From: an uncultured Paracoccaceae bacterium
Lineage (GTDB): Bacteria; Pseudomonadota; Alphaproteobacteria; Rhodobacterales; Rhodobacteraceae
Direction of reading: 5' to 3'
NCBI GenBank assembly: GCA_947503965.1
Contig: CANNFU010000001.1
Location: 434,001 to 498,000, forward strand
DNA length: 64,000 bases
Made by a program: the position numbers and the translations under genes. Under the pieces are notes generated by a model. It did no database searches. It was not told the origin of the DNA and saw only the letters and a program-made list of their open reading frames with translations. Shown here in pieces: positions 34,372 through 43,883 of this stretch; position 1 is the stretch's first letter; every line of letters begins with the position of its first letter.

Positions 34372-37133
34372 GTTCCATCCCGAAGGTTAAGCAGTGACGT
34401 GATTGCGATGGCTTTTTCGGATCCGTTGGCGGCGGCTTTTTCAAGCCAAACCAGGGCCGCCTGCGGATCCGGTTCCACCCCCAGCCCAAAGGCAAGAGCA
34501 TGACCCAGTTCGGCCATTGCCGTTGTATCCCCACCCTCTGCGGCCTGGCTGAGCCACGCTGTTGAGGTCGCGAGGTCCTGTGCTGACGCCGCGTTTTCGC
34601 GAAGATGTAGCGCGTATGTTCGCATCGCGAAAACATCCCCGTTCTCTGCGGCCGTCAGATAGATCGCGGGCATGTCGATATGTGTATCGACGGCAGCCTG
34701 CGCTGTCGGGTCTGCCCGCCGATAGCGGCCAAGATAGCCCTCCAGCACTGATCGGTCTGGATTATCGACGGCACTGGCCAACATTTCGGCCGCGCGTGCC
34801 GGGTCATAAGTGACGGCATCTTGCGCCAGCAGCAGTTCGAACAAACCACGCGCGGCTGACGGATCGCCCCGTTCATAAGCCTGTTCGTAGAATACCTGCG
34901 CGGTGCGGGCAGCGTCCATGCCGCCAATGGCCAGATGGGACCGGGCCAGATCCGTCATCGCCCATGCATTTCCATCAACCAGATGTTGTGCGATATCCAT
35001 CCAGCGCAGCGCCTCATCGGGGTCATCAAGCGCCAAGGACAAGTCAGCCAAGGTCATGACATTCTTGTAATCGCACAACATCACCCCAACCGCCCGCGCG
35101 ATATAGCTTTCGCGTTGATCGGGCTCCAGAAATGGAATCGCAAAAATCAGGGCGTCAAAATCACCATTGGCCTCGATCACATCTGCGAATTTTTCGTAGG
35201 TCAACCGGCCAGTCGGGTCGTTGGCATCTGTTGATGCCAGAAGGCGCATGGCGGCGCCCTCGCCTGCCGATGCAGGTTCGGTCAAAAGCCGGGCAACCTC
35301 TGCACTGCTGTCCACAGCGGCGCTATTGTAGTTCAAAAGCGCTTCGGCCAATGCCAAAGCGGCTGACGCACCGGCGTTGCGATACTCCGTCCGCAGCAAA
35401 TCAATCGCGGCCAACCGTTCGACGGGATTTTGCGCAAGTTCAAGTTCCAGCTGCGCCAGCGCCTTGAGCACTTGCGTATATTGGCCAGAATACTCTTCCC
35501 AGAAGGCCCGGATCTCGGGGGTGGCGCGGTCGTAATACTCCAGAAACTTCAAATAGCTCGCCAGTGATTTGGGGCGCCCATACAGCGCCTGCGACTGGAT
35601 CGTGGCAATTGTCAGCGGATCATCTTCGGCTGTCAGGGTGATCAGATCATTGGCGGAAATCTCGATATTTGCTGAATCGGTTGCCGCTTCGACAGCACGC
35701 CAATGTGCAGCTTCTTCTAATCGCGGGCTGTCTGGGGCCTGACACATGAATGCGGCATGCAGGTGTTTGGCGGGTGTCACACCGCCATAGACGGACACGG
35801 TGTGGCTAAGCAGGTCAACGGCCCGTTCGAACTCTTCTGCGCTGCCGCGTCGGCTGATCAGGATCTGGGCAAGGCGGCTCATCCCGTCCATGTCGCCAAG
35901 TTCTGCAGCTCGTTCCAGAAGCGTAATCGCCTTATCCTCGCCAGCCCAGCGACCTTCGCGGATCAACACGTCTTGAGCGAGGCGGGTGAAAATCCAACCC
36001 GGCGCATCATCAAGCTCTGCCAGCTGCTGAAGGGCGGCATAGCGTTCATCGTCTAGTTCCGGATAGTCATCACGATGCGTTTCCAAAAAAAGCGACAATC
36101 GGGTTAGGCCAGGGCGTTTTCCGGTCGAAGCCGCATCGCGATAAAGTTCCAGCGTACGGTCAAGATCTTGTTCAACAAGCGCACCGGTTTCATAAAGTCG
36201 CCCCAGTTCGATCTGGGCAAAAGGCAGACCCGCGTCCGATGCCTGATAAAGATATTGCAGCAGGACATCATTGTCCTTTTCAAAACCTTCGGCCTCCATA
36301 TGGTATTCGACAACCTTCCATGCGGCGTTGGCATCGCCCAGATCAGCGGTGAACCTGAACCAATCATGGGCCAGTTGAACGTTCCGCTGCACCACATCAC
36401 CATTGTGGAATTCCCGCGCGATCCGCGCCGTCCGGTCGCAGATCGTCGGGTTGAGTTCGCCAACCAAGGCACCAAAGGCCATTGTCACAGCCAGATCCGT
36501 TGGCACATCCCAGCCCGCGGGTGCTTCGCCGGCCAAAGCCATCCTGCTTAGCGTCAGCAGCGCGTCGGCATTTCCTGCATGACCTGCCGCGACTAGCAAT
36601 TGATCGGCCTTTTCGATGTCGCGATCCACCCCGATACCTTCACGAAAAAACCGCGAGAGCGCGTTCTTCAGGCGCGGTGAAAGGTTGTCCGCGTCGGTCG
36701 CCAGTTGAACAACCAGTTGCTGCGTGCGGATGCCATCGAAATCACCCGCAGCCTCCATCGCGCCGATCCGCGCCAAAAGAGCGTTATTCCCGGCGAACCC
36801 CGGATCAACTTCGGCAATTCGCGTGATCAGCGTATCCACCGTTTCAAACCAACGACGTCCGTTGATGCCCTGCAGACGGTTCATGTCGCGCTTGATCAGC
36901 GGAATGCTCATCTCAGGCAATCGGCCGCCGTCCCAGTTGCTCCAGAATGCGATTGTGTCTTCGTCACTGGCGCGGGGGGTACAAATCGGGTCAGGCGCTA
37001 CGGCAGGCGGTTCGAATTCCAGCGCGATTGGACCTGTCTGCCCAAAGGCATAAGCGGGCAGCAACATGGCACCGACGGCCAACGACTGCGCCGTTGTCCG
37101 AATGACATCTTTTGCTTTCAAAGAAATATGCAT
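34368..37133 (-). CDS. Large Sel1/TPR-repeat periplasmic protein, AlgK-like by position
   Basis: 921 residues from ATG 37133 (MHISLKAKDV). A signal peptide ends near LLPAYAFG-Q; there is no lipobox. The rest is an array of helical-pair Sel1-like repeats, for example GDANAAWKVVEYHMEAEGF, GLPFAQIELGRLYETGAL, GDMDGMSRLAQILIS and GDTTAMAELGHALAFGLG. Pseudomonas AlgK is a lipoprotein of about 475 residues made of the same kind of repeats. This protein is about twice as long and not lipidated, so it may also do scaffold work of missing parts such as AlgE. Located between algF and algL. Confidence 0.72.
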   Translation of the reverse strand: MHISLKAKDVIRTTAQSLAVGAMLLPAYAFGQTGPIALEFEPPAVAPDPICTPRASDEDTIAFWSNWDGGRLPEMSIPLIKRDMNRLQGINGRRWFETVDTLITRIAEVDPGFAGNNALLARIGAMEAAGDFDGIRTQQLVVQLATDADNLSPRLKNALSRFFREGIGVDRDIEKADQLLVAAGHAGNADALLTLSRMALAGEAPAGWDVPTDLAVTMAFGALVGELNPTICDRTARIAREFHNGDVVQRNVQLAHDWFRFTADLGDANAAWKVVEYHMEAEGFEKDNDVLLQYLYQASDAGLPFAQIELGRLYETGALVEQDLDRTLELYRDAASTGKRPGLTRLSLFLETHRDDYPELDDERYAALQQLAELDDAPGWIFTRLAQDVLIREGRWAGEDKAITLLERAAELGDMDGMSRLAQILISRRGSAEEFERAVDLLSHTVSVYGGVTPAKHLHAAFMCQAPDSPRLEEAAHWRAVEAATDSANIEISANDLITLTAEDDPLTIATIQSQALYGRPKSLASYLKFLEYYDRATPEIRAFWEEYSGQYTQVLKALAQLELELAQNPVERLAAIDLLRTEYRNAGASAALALAEALLNYNSAAVDSSAEVARLLTEPASAGEGAAMRLLASTDANDPTGRLTYEKFADVIEANGDFDALIFAIPFLEPDQRESYIARAVGVMLCDYKNVMTLADLSLALDDPDEALRWMDIAQHLVDGNAWAMTDLARSHLAIGGMDAARTAQVFYEQAYERGDPSAARGLFELLLAQDAVTYDPARAAEMLASAVDNPDRSVLEGYLGRYRRADPTAQAAVDTHIDMPAIYLTAAENGDVFAMRTYALHLRENAASAQDLATSTAWLSQAAEGGDTTAMAELGHALAFGLGVEPDPQAALVWLEKAAANGSEKAIAITSLLNLRDGT

Positions 37134-37149
37134 GCTGCTGCCCCGTCTT

Positions 37150-37773
37150 TTACTTGAGATACACGTTCGACATGGCTGTGGCCGCGTAGGTGCCGCCAAC
37201 CTCTGTCAGGATGATCGACACGCCAGCGCGTCGTTCCAGTGCGACCTGCTCGACCGATGCCAGGGTTTCCCCGTTCGCACGCATCTGAAAATCCAGCGTC
37301 AAGGGCGCCCGCAAGGCGACTGATGATCCGGTCATCGCATCAATGTCACTGATCGCGGATTGATCCGCCGCCGGGACAAAAAGCTCGACATCATCTGTGC
37401 CTGACAGGTTGTAAACGGTGACGTCGGACTTTGCCGGATCCAGAGTGATGTTATCGGTCAGGATCTCCGGCTCCTGCCCCTCTAACAGCACAACAGTATA
37501 GTGGGAACTGGGTGCAACTTCCATCGACACGCTGGTGCTGGACAACGTGATGTCAATCTCGCCGGGCATGACATTGACGTAGTCTGACACACCGTCTTCG
37601 ATATCGCGCACGGTCTTGCCGTTCACAGATGCGAAACTTTGACCCGGCGCAAGAATGCGCACAAAGCTCGAATTGGGGTCAAAGACATCTTCGTACAAAC
37701 CATCATCATTCGCAAAAGTAGGATAAGCTTGAACCAAAAACGCGGCCAAGACAGAGAGCTTTACAAGTTTCAT
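37150..37773 (-). CDS. algF: Alginate O-acetyltransferase component AlgF-like
   Basis: 207 residues from ATG 37773, which overlaps the algX TGA (ATGA) and has GGAAGA upstream; a longer frame lacks support. Signal peptide (LSVLAAFLVQAYPTFA-N), then LYEDVFDPNSSFVRILA, SSTSVSMEVAPSSHYTVVL and YNLSGTDDVELFVPA, matching the beta-rich periplasmic AlgF. AlgF is required for polymer O-acetylation with AlgI and AlgJ. Confidence 0.8.
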   Translation of the reverse strand: MKLVKLSVLAAFLVQAYPTFANDDGLYEDVFDPNSSFVRILAPGQSFASVNGKTVRDIEDGVSDYVNVMPGEIDITLSSTSVSMEVAPSSHYTVVLLEGQEPEILTDNITLDPAKSDVTVYNLSGTDDVELFVPAADQSAISDIDAMTGSSVALRAPLTLDFQMRANGETLASVEQVALERRAGVSIILTEVGGTYAATAMSNVYLK

Positions 37774-39101
37774 GAGTCTTCCTTTCTTATTGAAGTGCAA
37801 GCATAGACATTCGGGGCGGATGAAAAGGGACGCTCCATCGACACCGCGACCGACGCGGCGCCCTCTGGCCACAGCCCTGAAAGCGGCATGTAAAAGCGAC
37901 CTGTGCGCGTCAGACGCTCACCCCGGACAATGGTTTTGGTGCGGGTCAAACCATCTGCGGACTGGAAGGTGAAATCGGTCGTCAATCCAAGGGATCGGTT
38001 AGTATCCACCAGCAATGTGTCCTCGGGTCCCAGATCGTGACCCGATAAATCCACCGTCAGACGATCCAACCCATCCGTGACCTCTGCGGGCAAAGCAACC
38101 GTACAGCTGCGCCCGGCCGCTGCGATCAGTTCACGCATGGGCTGGTCGCCAAACTGGGCCAAATTGTTGTAGATCGGGTTTTCCCAGATCAGAAACTTGG
38201 GCCGTGTTTCCTGAAAATCCGCTGATGTGAGAAAGGACACCATCGCCCCATACTGGTTGCCGCCAGTAATGGCATAGTTCACCACCTCAAGTTCAGCATA
38301 TTCAGCGATGAAACCGGGGAAGTTATTGATCGGGCTGTCCGAAAAGGATGTGCCCGCCAGGGCCACAGGCACGGCATCCGCCCCATCACCGAACAGGTCC
38401 AGCCCACCGCCCAGATCGACCGCACTGGTCTGCACGGTTTCATAGGTCATCGTCTCGGCCTCTGGCAGGGTGTCCAGACAATGGGACTGCAGCAATCGCC
38501 GCATACCCGAAAATGCGATTTGCACATCCCGTGGCTCGCTTTCAAAGGCGACTTTGGGCAGATCCGCGTAATCCGGCTGCGCGCTGATCACATCCGCGAT
38601 GGCTTTGGCTGTCTCGCGCGCGCCGCTGGCTGACCAGTGAAAATCCGCCTGAAAGAAGGCCAGATCATCTTCGGGGGCCTGCAACATCGCACTGCGGGCA
38701 TCGACCGTGACAACCCCGGCGGCCGTCAACCGTTCCAGAATATCGTCATGTACCCTCGTTGCGATCTCAAGATCGAACCCATAAAGCGCGGCGGCATCCG
38801 GCAGATGGCCCGGCATCGTCACGCTTTTTGTCGGGATCGGGACATAAATCAGCGTGGTGCCATTTTCGGCCAATGCCTGCGATAGTTCAGCAAGATATGC
38901 GACCGTCTGATCCGAAAATGGGTGGTTCATCCGCAGATCGGCATTGATCCGGAAGAATACGCCATCACGCCCTTCAATGCTGGGTAATTCGTGGTTCCGC
39001 TCCAGTCCGGTGCAGCCATAGTTGCTTTCGGCCATCGCCGGCGCGGCCCACCCCAGCAAAGTCGCGATCACGCAGGCGCCGATCGGTTTTGTCCGTTTCA
39101 T
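37770..39101 (-). CDS. algX: Alginate O-acetyltransferase AlgX-like (SGNH)
   Basis: 443 residues with signal peptide (VIATLLGWAAPAMA-E) and the AlgX start SNYGCTGLERNHELPSIEG. The SGNH catalytic Asp/His lie in FFQADFHWSASGA and the Ser in LAGTSFSDSPIN, all kept, so the enzyme should be active. The C-terminal 100 residues (from about SCTVALPAEVTDGL) correspond to the carbohydrate-binding module. It acts in the periplasm, transferring acetyl groups to the polymer. Overlaps its neighbours by ATGA on both sides. Confidence 0.85.
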   Translation of the reverse strand: MKRTKPIGACVIATLLGWAAPAMAESNYGCTGLERNHELPSIEGRDGVFFRINADLRMNHPFSDQTVAYLAELSQALAENGTTLIYVPIPTKSVTMPGHLPDAAALYGFDLEIATRVHDDILERLTAAGVVTVDARSAMLQAPEDDLAFFQADFHWSASGARETAKAIADVISAQPDYADLPKVAFESEPRDVQIAFSGMRRLLQSHCLDTLPEAETMTYETVQTSAVDLGGGLDLFGDGADAVPVALAGTSFSDSPINNFPGFIAEYAELEVVNYAITGGNQYGAMVSFLTSADFQETRPKFLIWENPIYNNLAQFGDQPMRELIAAAGRSCTVALPAEVTDGLDRLTVDLSGHDLGPEDTLLVDTNRSLGLTTDFTFQSADGLTRTKTIVRGERLTRTGRFYMPLSGLWPEGAASVAVSMERPFSSAPNVYACTSIRKEDS

Positions 39102-39859
39102 TGCGGGTCCTCACTGTTTAGGGGCGCGTATTCGGTCAATGCTGCCTCCAGCACCGGTTCAAGGTTCTGTGCGACAAGCCGGGTTTCCAGCGACGTGGCT
39201 TGGCTGGCGGCGGCCAGATAGGTTTGCACATTCAGCAAATCCTGCTTGGTCCGCTGGCGATCTTGCAGAATGGCCACCGCATGGCGAAGTGACAGTTCGG
39301 CACCCAATTCCCCATCAAGCCGGGCAAGAACGGCCTCGACCTCGTCGTATAGGGGGCCAAAGGGAACCTGCCGCCAATGGTAGCGGATCAGTGCCTCTGC
39401 CGCCGCGCTGTTGCCCGCATTGGCATACGCAACGACGATGCCGCGCAGAAGCCCAAGACGGCGCGGGCCGACATCCGCAGGATCGATCTGATCCAGATGC
39501 CGGATCATGTTCACGATCGCCCCACCCCGCCCGGTCGCAGCGGCCATACCGTAGTAATGCGCAATATCGGCCGGGTTATTCGCGCCGCTTTCCTCAAGCC
39601 GCTGGGCAAAACGCAACGCAGCGAACCCATCCCCCAGATCAGCCAAGCGGCGCAGCTGCGTTGTCGAGACAAAGCGTCCTTGCGCCAGATCGCGCCGGGT
39701 CTGAACCAGGTCTTCCGACGGAAGCTGCAGCCAGGACGTGATACCGGGCGTCATGACAACCGTGATGCGATGCGGGGCGATGTCTTCTGTTTCCGCCATG
39801 GCGTTGACCGCAAAGCCGCCAAGACAGACATATGCCAGTGAAAATACTAACCTACGCAT
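39098..39859 (-). CDS. TPR-like periplasmic protein of the alg cluster, unknown
   Basis: 253 residues from ATG 39859 (AAGGATGG upstream). Signal peptide (LAYVCLGGFAVNAMA-E), then helical-pair repeats (DGFAALRFAQRLEESG, IAHYYGMAAATGRGGAIVNM, AGNSAAAEALIRYHW). It has no counterpart in the classical Pseudomonas alg operon but is embedded between algJ and algX with overlapping ends, so it belongs to the machine. It could partner the acetyltransferases or the large Sel1 protein. Confidence 0.7.
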   Translation of the reverse strand: MRRLVFSLAYVCLGGFAVNAMAETEDIAPHRITVVMTPGITSWLQLPSEDLVQTRRDLAQGRFVSTTQLRRLADLGDGFAALRFAQRLEESGANNPADIAHYYGMAAATGRGGAIVNMIRHLDQIDPADVGPRRLGLLRGIVVAYANAGNSAAAEALIRYHWRQVPFGPLYDEVEAVLARLDGELGAELSLRHAVAILQDRQRTKQDLLNVQTYLAAASQATSLETRLVAQNLEPVLEAALTEYAPLNSEDPQ

Positions 39860-40916
39860 TGCCGCCATCCTTCGATACGGCTTGCATAAGATCTGGGTCA
39901 CTCAGGTAGCGAACCGGGAATTCCCAGATCACAACGGCAGGCGGGCTGGCCGTATCGAGCCGTTGCAGAAAAGCATGCATCGGGGCGACAGGCCCCTGTC
40001 CTTCCTCGGCATAGTTAATGACATCCTGCCGCAGAGCCAGTTTCAGGGCTGCGTCAAAGCTCCACTTTGGATTGGCCGAATAGCTGGTGCCGACCAAAGC
40101 AATAGCAGCCGACGTATCATTGCCGAACAAATCAAGCGCACCGGACTGCACGTTCTGCGCCACCTCAGCGCGGTAAGACGCGATGCTTTCCTGGGGCAAG
40201 CCAACTTTCGGTGCCAGAACATCAGAGGTGACAAAAGTCACCAGATCGCCTGTGAACGGTGCGGCTGGGGCATCGACGCGCGTGACGATGCTATCGCCGA
40301 TCAACGCCGGATCGGTTGCAGCCACGGCGCCAGCCACCGCCGCGGCACCTTGGGCAGTCCAATGCGTGTCCGTTGCGAAAAATGGCTGATCAATTGACAA
40401 AAGTGCGGGCCGTGTGTCCACATAGCTGACATTCAGGCCATCAAGCGCCGACAAAAATGCGTCATAGCTTTGTGCAATCTGGTGGACCGGCGCGGCTGTC
40501 GTAAATCTTGTCTGATCAATCTCCAGCTTTGCAGGCAGCGGTACGATGATCAGGTCAGTGCCAACAGCGGCAAGTTGCGTTTGAACATGCGCGATCCAGT
40601 CCAGCGGTATCGACATATCATCAACTTCGCGAAACTCTTCTGCGCTGAAAAGCCAACCGTTTTCGCCGACCACGACGCCAGACCGACCCTCGTTCAGCAG
40701 CGCATAACGCGCCGCACCAACCCAGCTGACCGCCACGTCGCGATGCGGCAGGTTCGCGCGGTAAATCCCGTCTACCTCTTGCGCGAATTCACCTTTCATA
40801 AAGCCTTGCAACGGCGGCGTTTCCACATCACCCGCCAGCAGCGTGTAATTCGCAAAAAGCGCATAGCCAAAGAAGGCGGCGGGTATCATCATCTTTGTGG
40901 TGAGTTGGAGTGACAT
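39852..40916 (-). CDS. algJ: Alginate O-acetyltransferase AlgJ-like (SGNH)
   Basis: 354 residues. An N-terminal hydrophobic helix (MIPAAFFGYALFANYTLLAG) acts as anchor or uncleaved signal. SGNH residues: DxH in FFATDTHWTAQGAA and the nucleophile Ser in LVGTSYSANPKWSF. YDAFLSALDGLNVSYVDT matches the AlgX/AlgJ fold. It passes acetyl from AlgI onto the polymer route. Directly downstream of algI. Confidence 0.83.
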   Translation of the reverse strand: MSLQLTTKMMIPAAFFGYALFANYTLLAGDVETPPLQGFMKGEFAQEVDGIYRANLPHRDVAVSWVGAARYALLNEGRSGVVVGENGWLFSAEEFREVDDMSIPLDWIAHVQTQLAAVGTDLIIVPLPAKLEIDQTRFTTAAPVHQIAQSYDAFLSALDGLNVSYVDTRPALLSIDQPFFATDTHWTAQGAAAVAGAVAATDPALIGDSIVTRVDAPAAPFTGDLVTFVTSDVLAPKVGLPQESIASYRAEVAQNVQSGALDLFGNDTSAAIALVGTSYSANPKWSFDAALKLALRQDVINYAEEGQGPVAPMHAFLQRLDTASPPAVVIWEFPVRYLSDPDLMQAVSKDGGNA

Positions 40917-40929
40917 GCCAAACCTCCGG

Positions 40930-42375
40930 TCAGAATTGGAAATAGAGGAAGGGTGAGAAACTTTGCTCGGCCAGCTTCAGGACGGTCAGCGCCCCAATTG
41001 ACAGAACCATGAAGGTCAGCGCGATTTGCATGCCCGGCAAGGCGGTAATCGTGCCATCGGCCCTGATGGACCCGCCTGCCTTGTTCTGCCCAGTGAACGC
41101 GGCGTGCAGATGCGGTTCGGCACAGGCGACACAGGCGGCAAGCAAGGTGAACATCAGGCTTTCGCGGGTGACGTCGAACCACACGCTTTGATCCCCGATC
41201 AGCCCGTTCATCCCGATCATGCCTGCGTAAATCTCAAACGCTTCGCCCACATGGGTTGCACGGAACATCACCCAGCCGATCAGCACAAAAAGCAGCGTCA
41301 AAGGCAGCGCGAACCACCGGCTCGCCGCCTTGCGATCCCACCCCAGATAGCGTTCGGATGCCAGCAACCCGCCATGCCAGAACCCCCACAGCACAAAGGT
41401 CCAGTTCGCCCCGTGCCATAGCCCGCCCAGCACCATTACGGTCATCAAATTGACGTAAGTCCGCGTTGGCCCTTTGCGGTTGCCCCCAAGCGAGATGTAA
41501 AGGTAATCGCGCAGCCAGTTCGACAGTGAGATATGCCAGCGCCGCCAGAATTCGGTGATCGACTTGCTGATATAGGGAAAGCGGAAGTTTTCGAGGAAAT
41601 TGAACCCCATCATCTTGCCCAGCCCGATGGCCATATCGCTATAGCCCGAGAAGTCGAAATAAAGCTGCAGCATATACGCAATGGCACCCGCCCAGGCGAG
41701 CGCCATGCCGGGGTTTTCGGTCGCAAAGGCCAGATCGGCAAGCGGGGCGACAGCATCGGCCAGGATGACCTTTTTCGCCAGCCCGATCAGAAACCGGGTC
41801 AGACCATCGCAGAATAACTCGACCGAGTGTTCCCGTTGGCGGAACTGATCCTCCAGATCCTTGTACCTCAGGATCGGCCCTGCGATCAGTTGCGGGAAAA
41901 GTGCGATGAAGGCGGCAAAATCAATGAACTTCGCGTCGGCCCGCGCATCGCCGCGATGCACATCGATCAGGTAGCTGAGTGCCTGAAAGATATAGAACGA
42001 AATCCCGATTGGAAGGATCAACCGCCAATGCACACCTAGTCCGGCGGCATCGGTACCGAACAGCATCGCGAAACTATCGATAAAGAAGTTCAGGTATTTG
42101 AAGACACCCAGCACACCCAGACAGCCGATCACCCCGATGGCCAGATAGACGCGCCCGCGCTGCGTGCCCCTGTGCAGGCTGATCTTTTGCCCGACGAGAT
42201 AGGCAAAGACCGTCGTCAGGAATAAGAGCCCCAAAAAATCGACCCGCCACCACGCGTAAAAGACATATGACCCGGCCAAGATCGGATAAGACCGAAACCG
42301 CACGGGCGTCAGGTAATAGACCGCCAGAAACAGCGGCAGGAACAGAAAGAGGAATGATTCCGACGAAAACACCAT
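40930..42375 (-). CDS. algI: Membrane-bound O-acyltransferase AlgI
   Basis: 481 residues, about eleven to twelve membrane helices. Diagnostic MBOAT sequence: VFSSESFLFLFLPLFLAVYY, FYIFQALSYLIDVHRGD, ISLSNWLRDYLYISLGGNRKG, and the catalytic His in LGGLWHGANWTFVLWGFWHG. It moves acetyl groups across the inner membrane to AlgJ/AlgX. It ends before algJ by 13 bases and starts two bases after algG. Confidence 0.93.
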   Translation of the reverse strand: MVFSSESFLFLFLPLFLAVYYLTPVRFRSYPILAGSYVFYAWWRVDFLGLLFLTTVFAYLVGQKISLHRGTQRGRVYLAIGVIGCLGVLGVFKYLNFFIDSFAMLFGTDAAGLGVHWRLILPIGISFYIFQALSYLIDVHRGDARADAKFIDFAAFIALFPQLIAGPILRYKDLEDQFRQREHSVELFCDGLTRFLIGLAKKVILADAVAPLADLAFATENPGMALAWAGAIAYMLQLYFDFSGYSDMAIGLGKMMGFNFLENFRFPYISKSITEFWRRWHISLSNWLRDYLYISLGGNRKGPTRTYVNLMTVMVLGGLWHGANWTFVLWGFWHGGLLASERYLGWDRKAASRWFALPLTLLFVLIGWVMFRATHVGEAFEIYAGMIGMNGLIGDQSVWFDVTRESLMFTLLAACVACAEPHLHAAFTGQNKAGGSIRADGTITALPGMQIALTFMVLSIGALTVLKLAEQSFSPFLYFQF

Positions 42376-42377
42376 GA

Positions 42378-43883
42378 TCAGCCGTCCTGCTCAAAATTGC
42401 ATGTGCCAGAGAAACCGCCGAAAACTTCGATGCCCCCGGCGACAAGCTGAATTTCATCGGTGCCTGTCAGATTGCCCATGATCTGGTGCGCTTCGCCCAG
42501 CAGGTCTCCTTCAACGAGCCGGGGGAACTGGTTGCTGAAGTCGTTTTCGCGCAGCGTCAGAATATGGGCCGAGGCTGACGCCAGCCCAACGCGATTGCCG
42601 GCAAAGATGTTTTGCGAAACGAGCGTTTCGTTGCCGTTCGGCTGATCGGCTACCAAAAGCCCGGAACTGTGATTGCCGAAGATCTGGTTGGATGTGACAG
42701 CTGCATGCCAGCTGGATTGCAGCTCAATCCCTTTTTTGCTGTTCTCCATCGCGACATTGCGCGTCACTTGCGTGCAGTCAGACCGGCGGATCGACAGGCC
42801 CACGCCACCGTTGCGCCACAGGATATTGTCCCGCACGGCCGTATTACGGCTGCCGCGCGTGATCTGGATGCCGGTATTGGCATTGTCAAATATCAGGTTG
42901 CCCGCAATCAGGCTGCCCGCCGCGCTATCGGTGATGCGCAGCGCACTGCCGCTTTGTGTTTCGGTGATCAGATTGCCGCTGACCGTGGCACCGTCAGTAC
43001 CGTTCAACACGATGCCTGCGTTGGTTGCACCTGTCAGAATATTGCCGTGAATGTCGGGTTCTGCCGCACCCAAAAAGGTGACCGCGCCAACATCGCGAAG
43101 GACGCTATGGGTCAGAAATGACTGGCCGATGGGCTGATACAGCCCTTTGTTCACCACAGCCAATCCAGAAAACGCTGCGGTCTTGCTGAAACCAAGACCG
43201 GAGATTTGGGCTCCGGTGATCTGTGCGATGCCTGATCCGGCTGTGACGACGAAAGGGGCATATTCAGGCACGTTCTGATTTTCAGGCCCCGCGACGCCAA
43301 TGGCCGCCAGGTCAATGATCAAAGTACCAAGGTTAAGAAGGAATGTGCCGTCAGGACGGCTGAGTTCTAACACATCATTTTCAGACAAGATCAGTTGTGC
43401 GCCCTCAAGCACAACAAGCGGCATCCGCAAGCCGACATCTGACATCAAATTGGTCGGGTCTGGTTGCGCTGCAATCCAATCCTTGACCTCGGCCAGGCTG
43501 ACGGTGCCGTTTCGGATAGCAATGACCTGCGGTTCCAGCGCTGATTGTGCGCGGATGACGGATAGCTGGTCATTGGTGCCCGCGTAGATTGACAGCTGCA
43601 CAAGTGCGATCCGCAGATCGATGAGTTGCAGTTCAGCAGGTTCCAGTTGTGCGGGCGTGAATGGGACTGCCGCGACAGCGGGTGCCTGCATCAGCGCGTC
43701 CAAAGCAGGTGCAGACAGGAGCGCGGTATCATTGGCCGCCTCAAGCTGAGGGCCAAGCGCGGCCAAAGCCACGGTTAAATCTTGCAGATCACGATAATCG
43801 TCAAGCGGATCAGCTTGCGCCGCCTGAAGCGACGCGAGGACGCCAATCATGATCAGACAAAGGCGACTAGGCATTAGACACAT
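42378..43883 (-). CDS. algG: AlgG-like right-handed beta-helix protein lacking the epimerase motif
   Basis: 501 residues with signal peptide (LCLIMIGVLASLQAAQA-D). An N-terminal helical part is followed from about residue 160 by beta-helix rungs (DVLELSRPDGTFLLNLG, LGFSKTAAFSGLAVVNKGLY, NLIFDNANTGIQITRGS, NQIFGNHSSGLLVAD). In epimerases the central rung carries YGIDPHDRS; the aligned segment here is AGIVLNGTDG, and DPHD does not occur anywhere in the protein. I infer no C5-epimerase activity, with a structural role kept. The start could also be ATG 43874. Confidence 0.75.
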   Translation of the reverse strand: MCLMPSRLCLIMIGVLASLQAAQADPLDDYRDLQDLTVALAALGPQLEAANDTALLSAPALDALMQAPAVAAVPFTPAQLEPAELQLIDLRIALVQLSIYAGTNDQLSVIRAQSALEPQVIAIRNGTVSLAEVKDWIAAQPDPTNLMSDVGLRMPLVVLEGAQLILSENDVLELSRPDGTFLLNLGTLIIDLAAIGVAGPENQNVPEYAPFVVTAGSGIAQITGAQISGLGFSKTAAFSGLAVVNKGLYQPIGQSFLTHSVLRDVGAVTFLGAAEPDIHGNILTGATNAGIVLNGTDGATVSGNLITETQSGSALRITDSAAGSLIAGNLIFDNANTGIQITRGSRNTAVRDNILWRNGGVGLSIRRSDCTQVTRNVAMENSKKGIELQSSWHAAVTSNQIFGNHSSGLLVADQPNGNETLVSQNIFAGNRVGLASASAHILTLRENDFSNQFPRLVEGDLLGEAHQIMGNLTGTDEIQLVAGGIEVFGGFSGTCNFEQDG

